NCBI RefSeq assembly: GCF_901709675.1
Contig: NC_051097.1
Span: forward strand, 5,582,039 to 5,646,038
Reading direction: 5' to 3'
DNA length: 64,000 nt
From: Syngnathus acus
Lineage: Eukaryota > Chordata > Actinopteri > Syngnathiformes > Syngnathidae
Below the pieces are notes generated by a model. It was not told the origin of the DNA, ran no database searches, and saw only the letters and a program-made list of their open reading frames with translations. The position numbers and the translations under genes are program-made. Positions 49,344-62,979 of this stretch are shown in pieces. Each line of letters begins with the position of its first letter. The first letter of the stretch is position 1.

Positions 49344-52300
49344 TCAGGTGTTCTTCTTTGACTTGTCTTTGGTCTGGAGGTCCCCATTCGCCCCGTTAGC
49401 TGGAGACTGTCGGCGCTTTTTGGTCGGCACGCTCTTGGCGACGTTATTCGTCGACGGCGCGGTGAGGGCGGCGTACGGGGAGAAGCCGGCGAAGAGAGTT
49501 TTGTGGAGGACCGATTCGATGGGGGCGAAGGGCGACGTCGCCGAGCCCGTCAGCATCATCCTCGTCTGGAAAATGATATGTAACATAATAAAACAATGTG
49601 TAACCATCACGAGTTTATCTTGAGAGAATAAATGTCATGAATAAAATATGAATTGAGAGACCTGCGTTGAGTGGAATTGGCTTAATAAGTTAATGTGACA
49701 AACACTTTGCTTCTCATTAGTGAAACGTGACTGATAAGAGCGTTACTATGAAGTAAAAATAAAAAAATAAACAGCAAGATGTAAAGGCAATTGAATCTGA
49801 TGAAACACCTCTTTGTACAAAATTGTGACGAATCAGAGGTGAAAGGCGCTGTCGGGTTTGTCAGACAAGGATCGAGTGATGCAAGGCTATGGAAATGATG
49901 CAAAAGTCGCCGCCCTGAGGGTAACATCCAGCTTACAACAGCCGAGGCGAATAAGATTTAAGAGGTTGAAAGGAGCACAAGCACGATTTAGTGTTCCAAT
50001 ACTTTTGTCCCCAAGTAGCATGGGAGGTCAACCTACAGCCCGTGGGCCTTAAGTGGTCCAGCATGAAATTTGTTGGAACTTTTCTTTTGGATTCCCAAAA
50101 AAAGCAAACACTGTCACAAGTTCCATTTCCAATTCGGTGGTTCTCGTTACAATCTAAAAATAATTACAGTATCGTGAGATTCCGATAAAACCGAAGAGTG
50201 AGATTCCGAGCTCATGACATCCGTAGTTGTGACTGACCTTGTTGACCACAGTGAATGTGGTGTAGATGAGCATCAGATGGTGCGTGTGGAGAGGCAGGTA
50301 GTGAGTCTGCTGCAGAGCGAACAGCACCGCCCCAATCAGGGTCACCTTGGTGGGACTTTCACAGAAGCACACACATACTCAATTAAGTTGCTGTCTAACA
50401 CATCCATAAAACGTTTTTAAAAATATGGATGACTAAAATGTATGCAAGGGTTTACTGTAAAGGTCAAATTTACCTAAACTGGGCCATTTTAAAAAATGTG
50501 CCAAATGTGCATCCAACTAGGAACCAGGAACACGAAATGTGAAAAGATAGTTTTCCAAAGGACTCACTAAGACATTTTGAGGAGCTCGTTGGTTTCCGGT
50601 TTCCACACGCCGCGGACGAGCTGCTCAAAATTACTTATCAGACCTCCTCCAGCTCCTAGTGGACACAAAGGTCAGGCACGGTATCCTTGTATTAAATAAT
50701 GTTTTGCAAGACTTCACAGTGTTGAAATACTATTGATGGATAAACTCTGACTTTCTTGAATACCTCTGGCCCAGCCGATGGCGATCATGACCAGCAGTCC
50801 GTCTTTGTACTTGTTACGCGCTTGTGTGACGCCGCCCAGGACCTTCCACGTGCGTGTTACTTCTTTCATTATGGACAGAACTAAGCGCAAAGGGGGCAGT
50901 GCCGTGCAGCTGTACACCAGGTCCAGAGGGCAGTAGAACACAAGGTACCTGAGCCCCCCCAAAGGAAACACTAGTCAGCAGTGGTGGTAGTAACACCCTT
51001 TTACCAGCCGGGGGCAGTGTTGATTCTTAATCTAAAAAAATATATATATTATATATTTTATTTTATATATATATATATATGGTTTTTTTTTTCAATGTTC
51101 AAAATGATTTACCTTAGACTGTATCCAAATTGTGGGATTTTCTTTTTTCTAAACCATACACAAAAAAATAATAACAAAAGTAACCTTTGCAATAGATATA
51201 TGACGTGTATTTTTAACTGTTCATATAATAACTATGTTCGTATTTTTTTTTAAATTTCATGCACTGATCGGTTGGCACTTTTTAAATTTCGTTGTACATG
51301 TGTGACAATGACAATAAAGATCTATTCTATTCTATTCTATTCTATACAAATAGTTGGCCCTCTGGATGGCCTGCCACCCTCTAATAATATGAATGGCCTT
51401 TGAATTTATTTTTCAATCTGAAAAACCATACCAAAACTTTTTTTTAAATCCATTTCTGGGGTTTTCAAATAAGTATTTGAAGATGTTTTTAAACTGTAAA
51501 GTTATTTGTCCTTCCATATATCTTATTAAAATCCCTTGTATCAAAACGTTTCTTTAAACTGTCAGGGTATTTTTAATTTACAAAAAAGTCCTGTTTTAAA
51601 ATGCTAAAATACAATGTATTAAAGTAATTTGTCTCTTTTTCCCCCCCCAAATCTGATTAAATTAATTTCTGTACCTGCCCCCTTAACTGATTCACTGCCA
51701 AACATCACAGTTACAGTACATATTTGGCATCAGCCTCTGTTCTCACGTTACCTTAACTGCAATTCCATGTTGTACCAGCAGAGAGAGACAGTCTTCAGAT
51801 TATAAAGTTGGAAGCCACTCCATTAAAAACTTAACCTCTTTTTGTGACCTTATTGTTGCTTGTGTTAGGTTTACCAGAGGAGCGAGGCGAGCAGGACGCT
51901 GGTGCCGTTGGACAGCGGCGCCACGGGTGGTTCGGCCAGCATGATGCCGGAGAGCACGGCGCCGCCGAAGCAGTACAGCATGGAGCTAAACCAGCAGGCC
52001 AACGGACTCACGCGGGACACCTCCAGAGCTCCTGCATGGTAAAGTAGTTCAGTACATATTAACTAGACTCAAGTAAATAAATGCAGCATACAGTACAATG
52101 TGGTTAAGAGGATTAGGAGCTAATTGCCTCCAGTTAAATACTACTCAATGGTGCCTCCTGTTTCAAACACTGGATTCATTTTTACAGTTTAAAACTATTT
52201 ACACACCATTTAACATCATATCTTGTGACTGTCTAACAACATTACACAAGTAGCCTATGATGACAAATAAAATAGAAATAATTTATTCCATCATTACCTC

Positions 52301-55300
52301 AGAATGATAATGCCAAATTATTATCATAGGTCTATTTGACATACCTGATGTACTGTAAATAAGGAATGCATTCTTTTGTTTTTTTTAAAAATCCAAAATA
52401 AACAAAGTTGAACATTGCCATCAATTTTTTTCATCAGTTAAAGTGCCTTTTTTGCTAGTATAAACAAACTATAATTCATTGTTGTGCTAATACATCTGAT
52501 TTGGGACTTTAGACTGTACACCAAACCAGTAAGATAAATTTAACCAGTCCAGTGTAAATATTTAAACAGTCACTTTGTACTAGAAAAGATGGACCGAGAG
52601 GTCAAAAGGTTAAGAACTCCTGCTCTAGACATCTCCGTTAGACCATTCGGTCCTAGCTCGACCTGGCTGGTGCACTTGGCTAGCCCTTCAGGTAATCTGG
52701 ATTAACCAGAGATTAAAGACTGCAAGAGAACCGGTGATAAACTTGGATTAACTAAACCTCAGATTTATTCTACAGAGGGTGTCGGGCAAACTCCACACAG
52801 GTTCTTCAACTCTAACTGCTGATATCGGGACTTTGCAAGATATTTGCCACACCCTCCAAACGACATAACAAACCTTATCTTTGCTTACTTCTAGCCTGAA
52901 GAGATGCATCACTACGTTGACTTTTAAACTGCTCTTTTTCCTTCACATGCAGCCTGCTTCCTCTCAAATAAATCCAATGTCCACACAGTCGTTGCAAAAT
53001 AAACGCTGGTGACAGCACTTTGGCAGAAAACGAGTTTGCTAGCCTAACAGTGGCCACGGGCCTTTATTTACTTAACAGCGGTTGGGGGAAGACTTTACAC
53101 TTAGTGGTCCTATATAGTAAAATCTATGTCAACTAAAAGTGGTGTTTAAAACATAAGAATTATTATTTGTAAAGAAGAACGTAGAAATGGCATGACAGGT
53201 TAAAGTAATATCAAGATGTTGTGGAGATATACATCAGAATTTTAATAATTCCTAAGTAAAATCATTTCTTCAATATTGAGAGCTGATTTTAAGTCCCGTG
53301 TTGTAATTTTAACATTTTTAGATTTAAATATTGTCCAGAGTAGTTGCTATTTCTGAGAAATTATTACTTAATGTACTTTTATTAAAATTAATTAAGCTCC
53401 GCCTTTACACCTGCGCTTCCACTGGTAGAGTCAGTGCACTTTCCCTCCTCCTGTATTTAAACCTGGTAAGTAAAACTAAGTGGAAATCTAGTCAGCTAAT
53501 GAGGAATTGATGCTGTGAACTGCAATATGTACTGTACAATGAACATAATATATGTTAAAAAGACTTGTTTATTGTCAGGAATGGACGACAAATATGTCCA
53601 CGTATGTGGCTAACAGCTAGCGAGCTAGGAAGCTAGGGTAAAATTAGCCTTGTTGATTAGCCTTGTTACTTAAGTGTTGGCTACCAAAGTAGTAGTAGTA
53701 GTAGTAGTAGTAGTTTCCCTTTAAACAGGCTAACAATGGGAGAACAGCTGCCTTTCACTCCTATTAATCCACACAGTAACACAAATGAAGCAGTTTGATT
53801 TGTTGATAATTATGCACAATTTATTTGATGGTCTCGCGTGTACACTCAAATTGAGTTGAATAGAAATAGTAAGAACGAGACTTTGAAGCGTAGACAAACT
53901 AGACATCATTACAGATGCCGTGCCAAGATAATTCAAGACCAAAGCACAAGGCAGGTTTCATTTTAGTATACTTTTGGTGAAATTTTTTTTGGGGGATGAT
54001 TCTAATATGAAATATGTGACTTGGCTTATTAACAGTTGAGAAACCGCATTAGCGGGACAGCCACTATTTGAGGAAAGGACCCCCAGGAGTGCCTCACAGG
54101 AATTGGAGTGCGTGCAGTCAAGACAAGGGAGGAATAAATACAGCAGAGAAAGAGGAAGCGAGGTATGGCCAAAGGCATTCCTTTCCTTTTTGGGAACAGA
54201 ATATAGTCTTCTTGAATGTTGACTTTGTTTTATTACACTGCATATATTTATGACACTACTATGTCACATGCATGTTTTTGCATGTGGTGCATTTGTTAAC
54301 CTCCAGCTTAAGTGCGGTGTCACTTGTAAACTGAGATGGTCATAGTGGGGTGTTAAGAACAATGGGTGAAAAGGTTACAGGCGCTCGGATGCTTTGTGAG
54401 GCAAGTTCCAAAATAGACCACGCTAACTTGACGACAATGAACTCAGTTCAAGTCCACCTGTTCTTTACGCCATTAGCACTGTGATATAATGTCAACGAGA
54501 AGGCACACGCTTGCATTTTGACACAGTTACACGTTCTCATTTTGTCTGCAAATTTCTTGTTGCCCTTTAGTCGCTTGAAAGCATTTGTCGCTTACATGCT
54601 TTTTTTGTTGCTGCTTTTTTATCACCCAGTGTCCTAACATGTCTGTACTTGCCAAATGTAGCTTTATTTCTATATGTCCATAACTGGACTAACTTGATCT
54701 CAAGTAAGACATAATTAGGGTGTTTAGTCTTAGTATTTCATAACAGTTTGATGACAGTTTAACGTGTTTAGTCTTAGTATTTCGTAACAGTTTGATGACA
54801 GTTTAACATGTTTTATTGTGACATTTTAAACAAAGGAAACTATGTTTCTGTTTGTCAGTGAACAGCGAACCTCAATATCCGCTTAGTTGTGGTTTGGCAT
54901 TCACAAATTTGAATATTAGGACTTTTATTTTTAGACCCTTGCGCCCGTTTTTGTGCTCAAGTCAAAGCATTTGAAAATGTATCCATCTTGTGACAACAGT
55001 AGGCAACTTAAGCCATCTTTTGGTGTGTTTGGTACTCCGGGACTTTTTGTTGACTTGTTGCCCCAAAATATCTTGAGCAGTTCAAGGTTTTGTTTTTTTC
55101 ACAAAATTGTATTGTCCATTCCTTAAATGCTTCACTTGTTCAATATTTGCAACATCAGAAGCTTACTGTAAAACGATTGTCCCGTGGGTGTGTCACAAAT
55201 CTACGATTATGTGATTCAATGCGATTTATACAATTTTGTTTGTACATGTAATGAATTACGTCATTAACCACAACTGCAAATATATTTAAAACTGCTCTAA

Positions 55301-55655
55301 GGTTGACCTTGGATTAACATTGCATAATATTTTCAATATTTAGACTTATCTTTGTATTTGCATTGTAGTGTTTGAGTCTGGAGGCGGAAATGAGTAAGAA
55401 AAGGTCACGCGCAAGTCCGTTCGTTTTGACAGCGATTAATTTCAGGCTTTGCAAGAAGGAAATTAGTCAAATTGCTCCACTGATTGACTGTTAAGGGAAG
55501 TTTGGGAAATTGCCAGCGGTTGGATGCCAAGCACACCTGAGCTTACCTGGCTGCTCCCTCAGAGCCATGACCGACACGATGTAATGCGCCGTGTCAAAGA
55601 AGGGAAACATGGACAAGTTGGCCAGTCCATGAGACAGCTCGTCCAAAGAATCCAT
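49344..55655 (-). CDS. tmem38b: TRIC-B trimeric intracellular cation channel
   Basis: TRIC-B forms homotrimeric, K+-permeable channels in the ER/SR that balance charge during IP3- and ryanodine-receptor Ca2+ release. Coding exons (5' to 3'): 55547-55655, 51875-52031, 50764-50948, 50568-50655, 50238-50355, 49344-49565. GT/AG borders and phases close to give 292 aa (human 291). Visible: [21 protein letters not shown] at the N-terminus; first membrane segment with [26 protein letters not shown] in segment two; [13 protein letters not shown]; basic KEVTRTWK at 117-124, the family's lipid-binding region; WARGAGGG ending about 155, the glycine-rich hinge; [17 protein letters not shown] in a later segment; lysine-rich tail KKRRQ to KDKSKKNT. 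The paralogue TRIC-A (tmem38a) is less likely given length and synteny. Confidence 0.94.
50025..50075. repeat. Possible hAT-like fragment in a tmem38b intron
   Basis: GGTCAACCTACAGCCCGTGG then GCCTTAAGTGGTCCAGC resembles degenerate 'CAACC-GCGGCCCG' repeat ends seen across vertebrates. Short and degraded. Confidence 0.25.
51255..51345 (+). repeat. LINE/SINE 3' tail with (TCTAT)5
   Basis: TTCGTTGTACATGTGTGAC, then AATGACAATAAAGA, then five perfect TCTAT pentamers (51321-51345) matches a tail type frequent on fish retroposons. It sits in the intron between tmem38b coding exons 2 and 3. AT dinucleotide repeats at 51040-51082 lie nearby. Confidence 0.55.
52032..55546 (-). other. tmem38b: tmem38b intron 1, 3.5 kb
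   Basis: GT/AG intron with no coding sequence recognised. It contains (AGT)n at about 53689-53716 and a 44-bp tandem duplication at 54720-54807 with one mismatch. Otherwise AT-rich unique sequence. Confidence 0.7.
54720..54807. repeat. 44-bp tandem duplication
   Basis: GTGTTTAGTCTTAGTATTTC to GACAGTTTAAC occurs twice head-to-tail (54720-54763, 54764-54807) with a single A/G difference, indicating a recent slip or duplication. Confidence 0.9.
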
Positions 55656-56040
55656 AAGTTGCCAATAAAGTTCTATAACTTAGAATGTTTTAGAAAAAAA
55701 AGACAAGGCACCAGTCCAACTCGAAACATCTGAGTGAGCGCCTTAGCTTGAACACCGATGTACTTCCGCCAAAGCGGGAATACAAAGAAAGAGCGAAATT
55801 ACTCTCAAGGCAACGGTAAGTTTGAACAACTGAGGTCGCCGTTCGTCAGCGGGCAACAGTTCGGCTCTGAAGCCACGGTGTTCATCCCCTGGTGGCGCCG
55901 TTGATCAGTGCTGTCATAGTCACATAAGACGGAATTCCTGCTTCGTGTTCCGCCATAGTAGCGATGCTGCAGGAGGAGCGAGAGCAAGAGCTGCCTTGTA
56001 ATTGGCTCAGAGGGAGCTGGTTGAGCCAATCAGGTGTCAC
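55656..56040 (-). promoter_or_regulatory. tmem38b: tmem38b 5'UTR/promoter with mirrored CCAAT boxes
   Basis: Directly upstream of the start codon. At 56001-56030 a perfect 9-bp inverted repeat (ATTGGCTCA/TGAGCCAAT, 12-bp spacer) places two NF-Y-type CCAAT boxes in opposite orientation about 350 bp from the ATG. The region is GC-richer than its flanks and lacks an evident TATA box. The start site is not determinable. Confidence 0.45.
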
Positions 56041-57052
56041 GAAGTGGCAAAGGCTCGACCTCCGCCACGAGTACCTTTCATGCTTGTGTTTACATGGAAT
56101 AATATTACTATTGATACGATTGCCATAATCGATAGAATGGGATTGACATATCACTTCACTGGTTCTTTTATCTCAAACAAATTATTTTAGGTGCATTACC
56201 TGATTGACATAGTTTAACAAATGAACAACAACAATATTTCATCTCTCTTTTCTGACAATAAAACCGACATGAACAATTTAGTAAAAGTCAGCACATTTTA
56301 TACATTTTGTGATTTATTTCTGTCAAAAGAACATTATTTTAGTTGTCAAGGATTAACAAAACAAAATATATATATAGAATTCTGTTCTTCCATCCATGTA
56401 TAGTCCAGTCAGTGTTATGGTGTCACGTACTGGTTACAGAAATACTAGTAAATTAAAACTTTGGAATTTTAAAACAGAAAATAAAAGTAAATAACACAAA
56501 TACCATCGAGGCAGAAGAGCGCAGACATTGGGGACTGATTAAATTCAGATTATCTTTAACATTTCTAAATTGTGGTATATTTACAATAAAATGTGCCAAA
56601 ATTATAGAGTATACACTGAAAGTAATATGCGTGACACATTTACATCTTATCACTCACCTTTAAGAAAGCGTTTAAAAAATATTCTGTCAACTATAGCGTT
56701 TAAAAAAATATTCTGTCAAGTAAGCATTTCTGAAGAAAGTTGTACTGTGCCCAATATGCCGCTAGAGAGCAGCAAACATCCAATTCTTCATATGTTGGAG
56801 AGCCACTGCTTGGGTACTGATTATTCAAACATTACCAATAATATTAATTTCTTTCATGTTATCGGTATGCATATTAATTCATGGTCTTTTCAGTTACTTT
56901 ATGTAAAGACACTGAATATGTCATTGATTCCTCACAATAATTATGAAACTGATAAATATCAATATGCAGCCCTGTTTCTATAAATCTCTGCCAGTGTTTA
57001 CATTTCTAAATAATCACATCTAGTACTTTATTCCATCCTAGAAAACCACAAT

Positions 57053-57136
57053 GCTACTTTTAGAACAGGCCCACTGGCAGCTCTTGTGGTCCTTGGGGGC
57101 TACCTGGTGCTTGTGTGCACCACATTGGTGACCCCT
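57053..57136 (+). repeat. hAT-like repeat fragment, copy 2
   Basis: TTTTAGAACAGGCCCACTGG to CACCACATTGGTGACCCCTG, the same family as 48694-48756 in the opposite orientation. The GGGGTCACCAATGTGGTG end is typical of hAT-type termini (recollection). Confidence 0.5.
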
Positions 57137-59491
57137 GATACATCAACAAGTCAATCGAGAAATCTGTTCTGTGGTCCATTGATGTATGTATGAGGCTTGT
57201 ATTTTAGTATACACACATCTCGGAATGGCGCGCCAAATGAAATGCACATGGAAGGTCAGTGCAGTGAGTCAGCGACTGAGATTGTTGTTTTCGGCCTCAG
57301 GCACACGACATATACTGTATGTGGGACATGGGCCGCCTCTGGGTCTGGCCGGAATAAACTGGCACCCCCAGGGCCACACACACACGCACGGACTACACGC
57401 ACACACGGACTACACACGAGCATCTTCAAGCGCATTCTGTCCCATCGCACCCTTTTAGGCACGTCGGGCCCCGGTTACGTCCATAACCAAATAATAACCT
57501 AACAACATGCTCTCTTTCCACAGTTTGATATCATGCTGGCAGCATTAAGCATTCATTTGCACTGAATAAAGACAAGAAGGGAGGATTCTTGACTTTTTAA
57601 TGATGGAAAACAGGTGGGGCACCAACCGCTTAGGTAAGCTACATAAGACAACTCTCGCATTCACGTAATCTCCTTTTCAATCCAATTTACGCAACATAAT
57701 ACGTACATACAAAAACAAAGGTGTAAGGAATTTCTTGTTGCTAGGTGTAATTGATGCAGCACATTATTTTGTCCATAAAAAAGGACACAGACAGCTACGG
57801 AATAAAATAATTGCTTCAATTTCTTGTTCATTTTAACGCATGGCGCCACTAAAGGTGTGCCACATGACTACTAAGTCATACAAAAGAAAATGTGAAAATG
57901 CCTTAAAGCACTGTTTTTTGTCATTTATGTAAGAACTGATGAAGCCATTTTAGTCATTATCAAAAAAAAAAAAAGCCTCGATCCGTTATTAAATTCAACT
58001 ATCATGATGAAACTGAATTACTGTTAAACAAGTTCCCCTGGCCCAGGTGGTTTGAATCTCCACCGCAACTCCTCATTCTTGGCAAATCATTCAAATAAAA
58101 CTGATGACGTTTCACAGGGAGGTGTTGTGTTACTAGTTACTGACACCCTAAGGCTCTTAAACGTCACTGCAGTTAACAGATAATAATTCAGGCTGTATAT
58201 CTTAATCTAAGTTTAAAAGATATGCAGTTTGTTTCCACGACTTGCTTCTTGGTTATATTGGTGGTCCCTTGGACAAAACCAGTTGAAAACCCCTAAAAAT
58301 CATGTTTAAATACAATTTTATAATTACATTTGCATTGCATGTATTTTTTTAAAATAACTCTTAATTAAATTAATATTCAATCTATTTAATAACTTCTATA
58401 TTGAGTTTTATTTTATTATATTTTATTTGAGCAGTTTCAATTCAAATTAACATCCTTCTGGAGATTTTTGCTCTTTTGTGTTAATTATCTGGCATTGGAC
58501 CTTGATCCAAAAAACCGTCTAGAAGATGCCAAGAAGCTTTGCCAATGGGGATTCAGAATGCGTTTGTATGCCATCATCAAATGTATTTGCACTTGAGAGG
58601 AGGCAAATTTCGTTGTCATGCTGCAGACAGACGTCGGTATTAATCAAGGTTGACTTGAGCACTTGTCGTGCTGAGGAGGAATGCTGCTCTTGACTCTCTT
58701 CGCCGTTGAGTATAATTGCTCGTGATTGGCGCCCCTCACTGTGTGTACTCACTGATGAGGAAAGACACACGCACACACTGCTATCTCCCAGTGAAAAACA
58801 AGGGCCAGTGCATTCAAAACACTCATTACGTGCTTCAGTACCTGTGCAGGACGAGATTTGTTGATGTATTTGGGCTGTCTCTTTAAGAAGACATTCCAGA
58901 GGTTTTTTTCTCTCTTTCTTCTTTTCCCACACTGATGTGGCCGATAAACTCGGAAGGCAATGACCTTTTGGGATTTTGAGTAGATAAATTGGTGTGTGGA
59001 AAACAAAAATTCCCCACACAATGCATAACAGGCATTCCTAGGAGACATGCCGGGGCATGTTTTTGAGGAGAGTAAGCGGCACACGCTCACATATACACAC
59101 ACACCAGCCGTTATTTTTGTGACGTGGGTGTGCACGAGTGTTTTTAACAATGGTTTCAGTTGAGACACTGTTTACATAAAGCCACTCCCAACTGAAAATG
59201 GTTCAGTGATGTCATTTTGGTCTTTCGGTCAAGTTTTTGCTTGTGACGCTGTTATGGATAAACAGTTAAAACATACCTGTTGCTAACCAAAACAGCAGCT
59301 CATATATACTAACAAAGTATAGTGTCGATTTTACTTTAATTGTTCAGCCTATAGTTCCAATGGACATTTTTGTATACTTTATTGACAATGTGGAGGGTCA
59401 AGCATGCAATTTTTTCCCGTTGTCTTGTTGTCATCTTAACAAATATACAGGGAACCGAAAAAAACTTTGGAACATCATCCCTGTTTTCCAA

Positions 59492-59553
59492 AAGTCGTTG
59501 TCATGTAAACAAATCATCCTTGTTTTCACAAGGTCGTTGTCATGTAAACAAAC
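59492..59553. repeat. Tandem duplication with two TGTAAACA forkhead motifs
   Basis: GTCGTTGTCATGTAAACAAA occurs twice 41 bases apart, joined by CATCC-TGTTTTC, with a more diverged relative at about 59422. Each copy includes TGTAAACA, the forkhead consensus. Confidence 0.75.
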
Positions 59554-60702
59554 CCTTCACGCCATCGCTAAACACGGATGCTACGTAGATAGGAGGTATG
59601 GAAAAGAGGGCAGCAACAGATAGGGGCTTGATCTGGCTATCCATAGAGCTGACGTAGTATTTCAAGCAAGGAGAAAGTTGGGGGGGCCGGATGTGGGAGG
59701 GTGTTCAAAATAGATTTTATCGTTTCGACTCTTGTTCCCAGACGAGAGGTCTGATAAAAGACAACAATTGACAGTCTATTCAGGCCTGCGGCAGCATCAC
59801 TTCTAAAGTTCTCCTTGACCTAATCAATTCATTAATCAATATGATGTTGGCCTAGACTCCTTGGTTATGTACTTCCTTCTTGTTACTTCCTCCCGGAATT
59901 TTTATGTCCAGTTTGAAACCACACATCCCAAAACAATTCTCTTATTCTTTGGCCCCTCTGTCACATGATCCGAGTAAAACAAGTATGATAATGGCATAAT
60001 TTTTGCTGTCCAAAAAACATTTATTACTCAAGGATTTTTTCAAAACATTTTATCCAAAACATTTTTTTCTGTTTTTTGAAATATAAAAATGCTGTTTTAT
60101 CTAAACATTTTGACTTTTCCCAATTCAATGGATCCCATTTCCAATCAGATTGACTGCCCCAGTGTTTTATTATAGTTGTACCTTATCCACTTCATATCTG
60201 GATTTATTGCATTAGGTGTACATGCAGGTTAATATGTAAAAATCTTTGGAGCCATTTTTGTTTTCCTGATCTTGCTGTCCCACTGGCAAACAGGCTTCTT
60301 TGTTCTCTAAAATGCTTGCAATGAACCGCCATAAAAAAACTTGAATACTCACTGCCAAGATAGATGGAAAAGAAATGCAGCGATAAGAGAGTTTGGGAGT
60401 GTCTTTGCAGGAAGGGGGAGGGTGGGAGGGGAGAGGAAGGGGACACTGCAGAATGCTGAATCAGCTCCCACCGCACAAGCTATTCCAGAGTGTCCCAGAG
60501 GGAATGGTTTTGCTCTCGGCTCGACACTCTTCATAACTCTGAGGGGGCAGGGGCCACCAAGCGATGGATGGGGGGGTCAAGTTACCAGGGTGGGGCTGCA
60601 TGACTGCTCACAGATGAAGCCATGAAAAAAAAAAACAGCTCGTTGAAAAGATAAAAACACTTAAGGTTAAAGTCACATATGGAATGTCCTTGGTGGGATA
60701 TT

Positions 60703-60746
60703 TGTGAGGATGAAGCACTTCAGAAAATGGATGGATGGATGGATGA
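60703..60746 (+). repeat. Retroposon 3' tail ending in (GGAT)n
   Basis: TGTGAGGATGAAGCACTTCAG then AAAATGGATGGATGGATGGATG is the recurrent 3' tail of a fish retroposon family. The body is not discernible. Confidence 0.5.
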
Positions 60747-60846
60747 ACATAAAATAATGTTAAATAATATAAAGAATATTACTAATTTTATTGGTCGTCT
60801 TTGTGGCAGAATTCAGAAGCTTCAATCAATGTGAGCTGCCCCTTAA

Positions 60847-60960
60847 GGCCAATGAAAAAAAAATCACATCTGTTGCTAGGCAGAGTAGATAGGGCTCCAT
60901 CACAAATCCCCTCACAGGGCAATGAAAAAAAGATGTATCACATTTGTTGCCAGGTAGAAT
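60847..60960. repeat. Imperfect direct repeat, ~42 bp
   Basis: GCCAATGAAAAAAAAATCACATCTGTTGCTAGGCAGAGT (60847-60885) and its diverged relative with CACATTTGTTGCCAGGTAGA (60917-60960) share the A-run and the CACAT-TGTTGC-AGG core. Confidence 0.6.
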
Positions 60961-62979
60961 TAAAAAAATGTCGAATCAGCCTAATTGGCTAAATATAGAC
61001 GTAGTATTTTCTTATTGCTCTGCATTATCATTGCTCTGCATTGATAATATACACCTTTTGTTAACATTTAAAAATCTGGCCGGGGAATCGTCGTTTACTC
61101 CATGCAACTGAATGTCGCTGACATTTCAGCCTGTGTCAAAACAATGGCGGCGCCGCATGGAAGGTCGAGACTTTCTCATATGACAGAGTGATACTGGCAT
61201 GACTCAAGAGAGAGCCTTTCATATTTGTCTACAGGAAGGAAGTAGAAGAATGCTAGGAAGTGCAGTTCAGTCAAAAAACCAACGGCTAAAAAGGGCCTTG
61301 AAAATCCACGTCAGGCTAATATACACTCACTTGCCAAAACGTTAAGTACCCTTTTAAATTCCAGGGTTCATACAAGGGAATTTCCCCAAACTGAAATCAG
61401 GTATCCTACATAGTTGGATCTTGTTGCCTACACGATCTAAAATGGGGAGAACTTGGCATCAAAGATTGACAATCATTTTGAGGAATGGCCATGAAAAAGA
61501 CAAAGCTAGACGTCGTTTGTATTTATTTGTTGTCCATTTTGCCCGCAGCTAAAAGACTAGCTTCAAGGTCCACTATAATAAAAACATTGGAATTCCACTG
61601 TGAGGGAATACTGCGTGTTTTTTTTTTTCCAAAGCATGTGCCAACGATAAGACTCCAGAATTAGTATTCTGTCTCCCCTCAGGCATGCATTCATCTCCAC
61701 CACAATCACACAATCATTTCTAAACCCTCCTCCTCTGAGTCTATCTCTTTTTCTATCTGCTTTGTCCTTCATTGCTCCTCCGTATGCTTTTGCACACACT
61801 TTTTCTCCTCCTCATCTCTGCATGGATAAAAACCCATTCATGTAAAGGTTTTCTGCTTCTTTGTTGCAGCATATTTCCTTTTTGTTTGTGTATAGGCATA
61901 AAAGATAATAAACACGCTATAATGATTTTCTGGACGATAAATATGGCTAAAGTTTTTTTAGCATTTTGCATAGCTTTTTTGTGCAACAAGCTCATTTTAT
62001 TTAATTCAGATTATAAGTATACAACTAGAATAATGATGTTAGCATAATAGCAAAGTAAGATAAATTCAGTGGGGATTTTAGTTGAACTGTATTTGCACTT
62101 ATAGCAGCAACTCAATGGCAATTATTGTTTTTGTTGTTGTTTACTTTACAACACAACTAGACACAACAAAAGGCAGCTAATAAAAACACAGACATTATTA
62201 ATCAAATTGATGCGAGCAGACGGGTGGGAGGATGCTAAAGCCAGCTGGATCTGTCATGGCTGCTTTGACGCGCTACCTCCCCAGGTGTTACCTCTCGAAG
62301 GGAGGCACGGCTGGTGCTGCATTCTTCGTGGGTTTGCGTGTCTGTCTGGAGGGCAAGGCAACACTTTCAAGTCAGGTTTCGGTGCCAGCGTGCGGTGTCA
62401 TGTTGAGGTGGGCTCGTCATGGCGGGCCTTAGGGATCTCGGCTTTGAGGAAGAATGCTCCCCACGTGTGAATTCTTTTCATATTAAAAACCTGACTCAAG
62501 AGAGGAAATGTACCTTGTCCTAATATGTCAGCCATTAATACATGCTTACATAGCTTGATTACATAGATAGTTTACATACATAATGTAGTGCACATTGACA
62601 GATCCACTTTGGGTATCTGTCTTAGCATGCTAAAATATTTCACTGTACCTCGGCATGGAACATCCTAAAAAGACTTAATCATTTATTGAGTGATAATGAA
62701 AATATGTACAGACGTTATTGAGCAAAATGCGAACCAGTAGAAGAGCAAAGCTAAAAATATTGCATAGTATTTTGTAGTTACTGCTACTGGAATGCTAAGC
62801 TAATTTTTGAGCTAGCAAGTACATAGTCAATATTAGTTTTAGTGCATGGTTTTATTCACTTATTAGTTGTAATGTTTAATGGTACTTTCTGTATATTTAA
62901 AATTAATTTATTTGTCATAAATGTTTTCTAAATATATGAAATCATCTTTATTATTTTAAATGTTCCCCTTTTTAATAAG

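Noticed and set aside
61141-61170. ATGGCGGCGCCGCATGG, a start-like GC-rich context
   Set aside because: The frame closes quickly and no CpG-rich promoter or exon follows.
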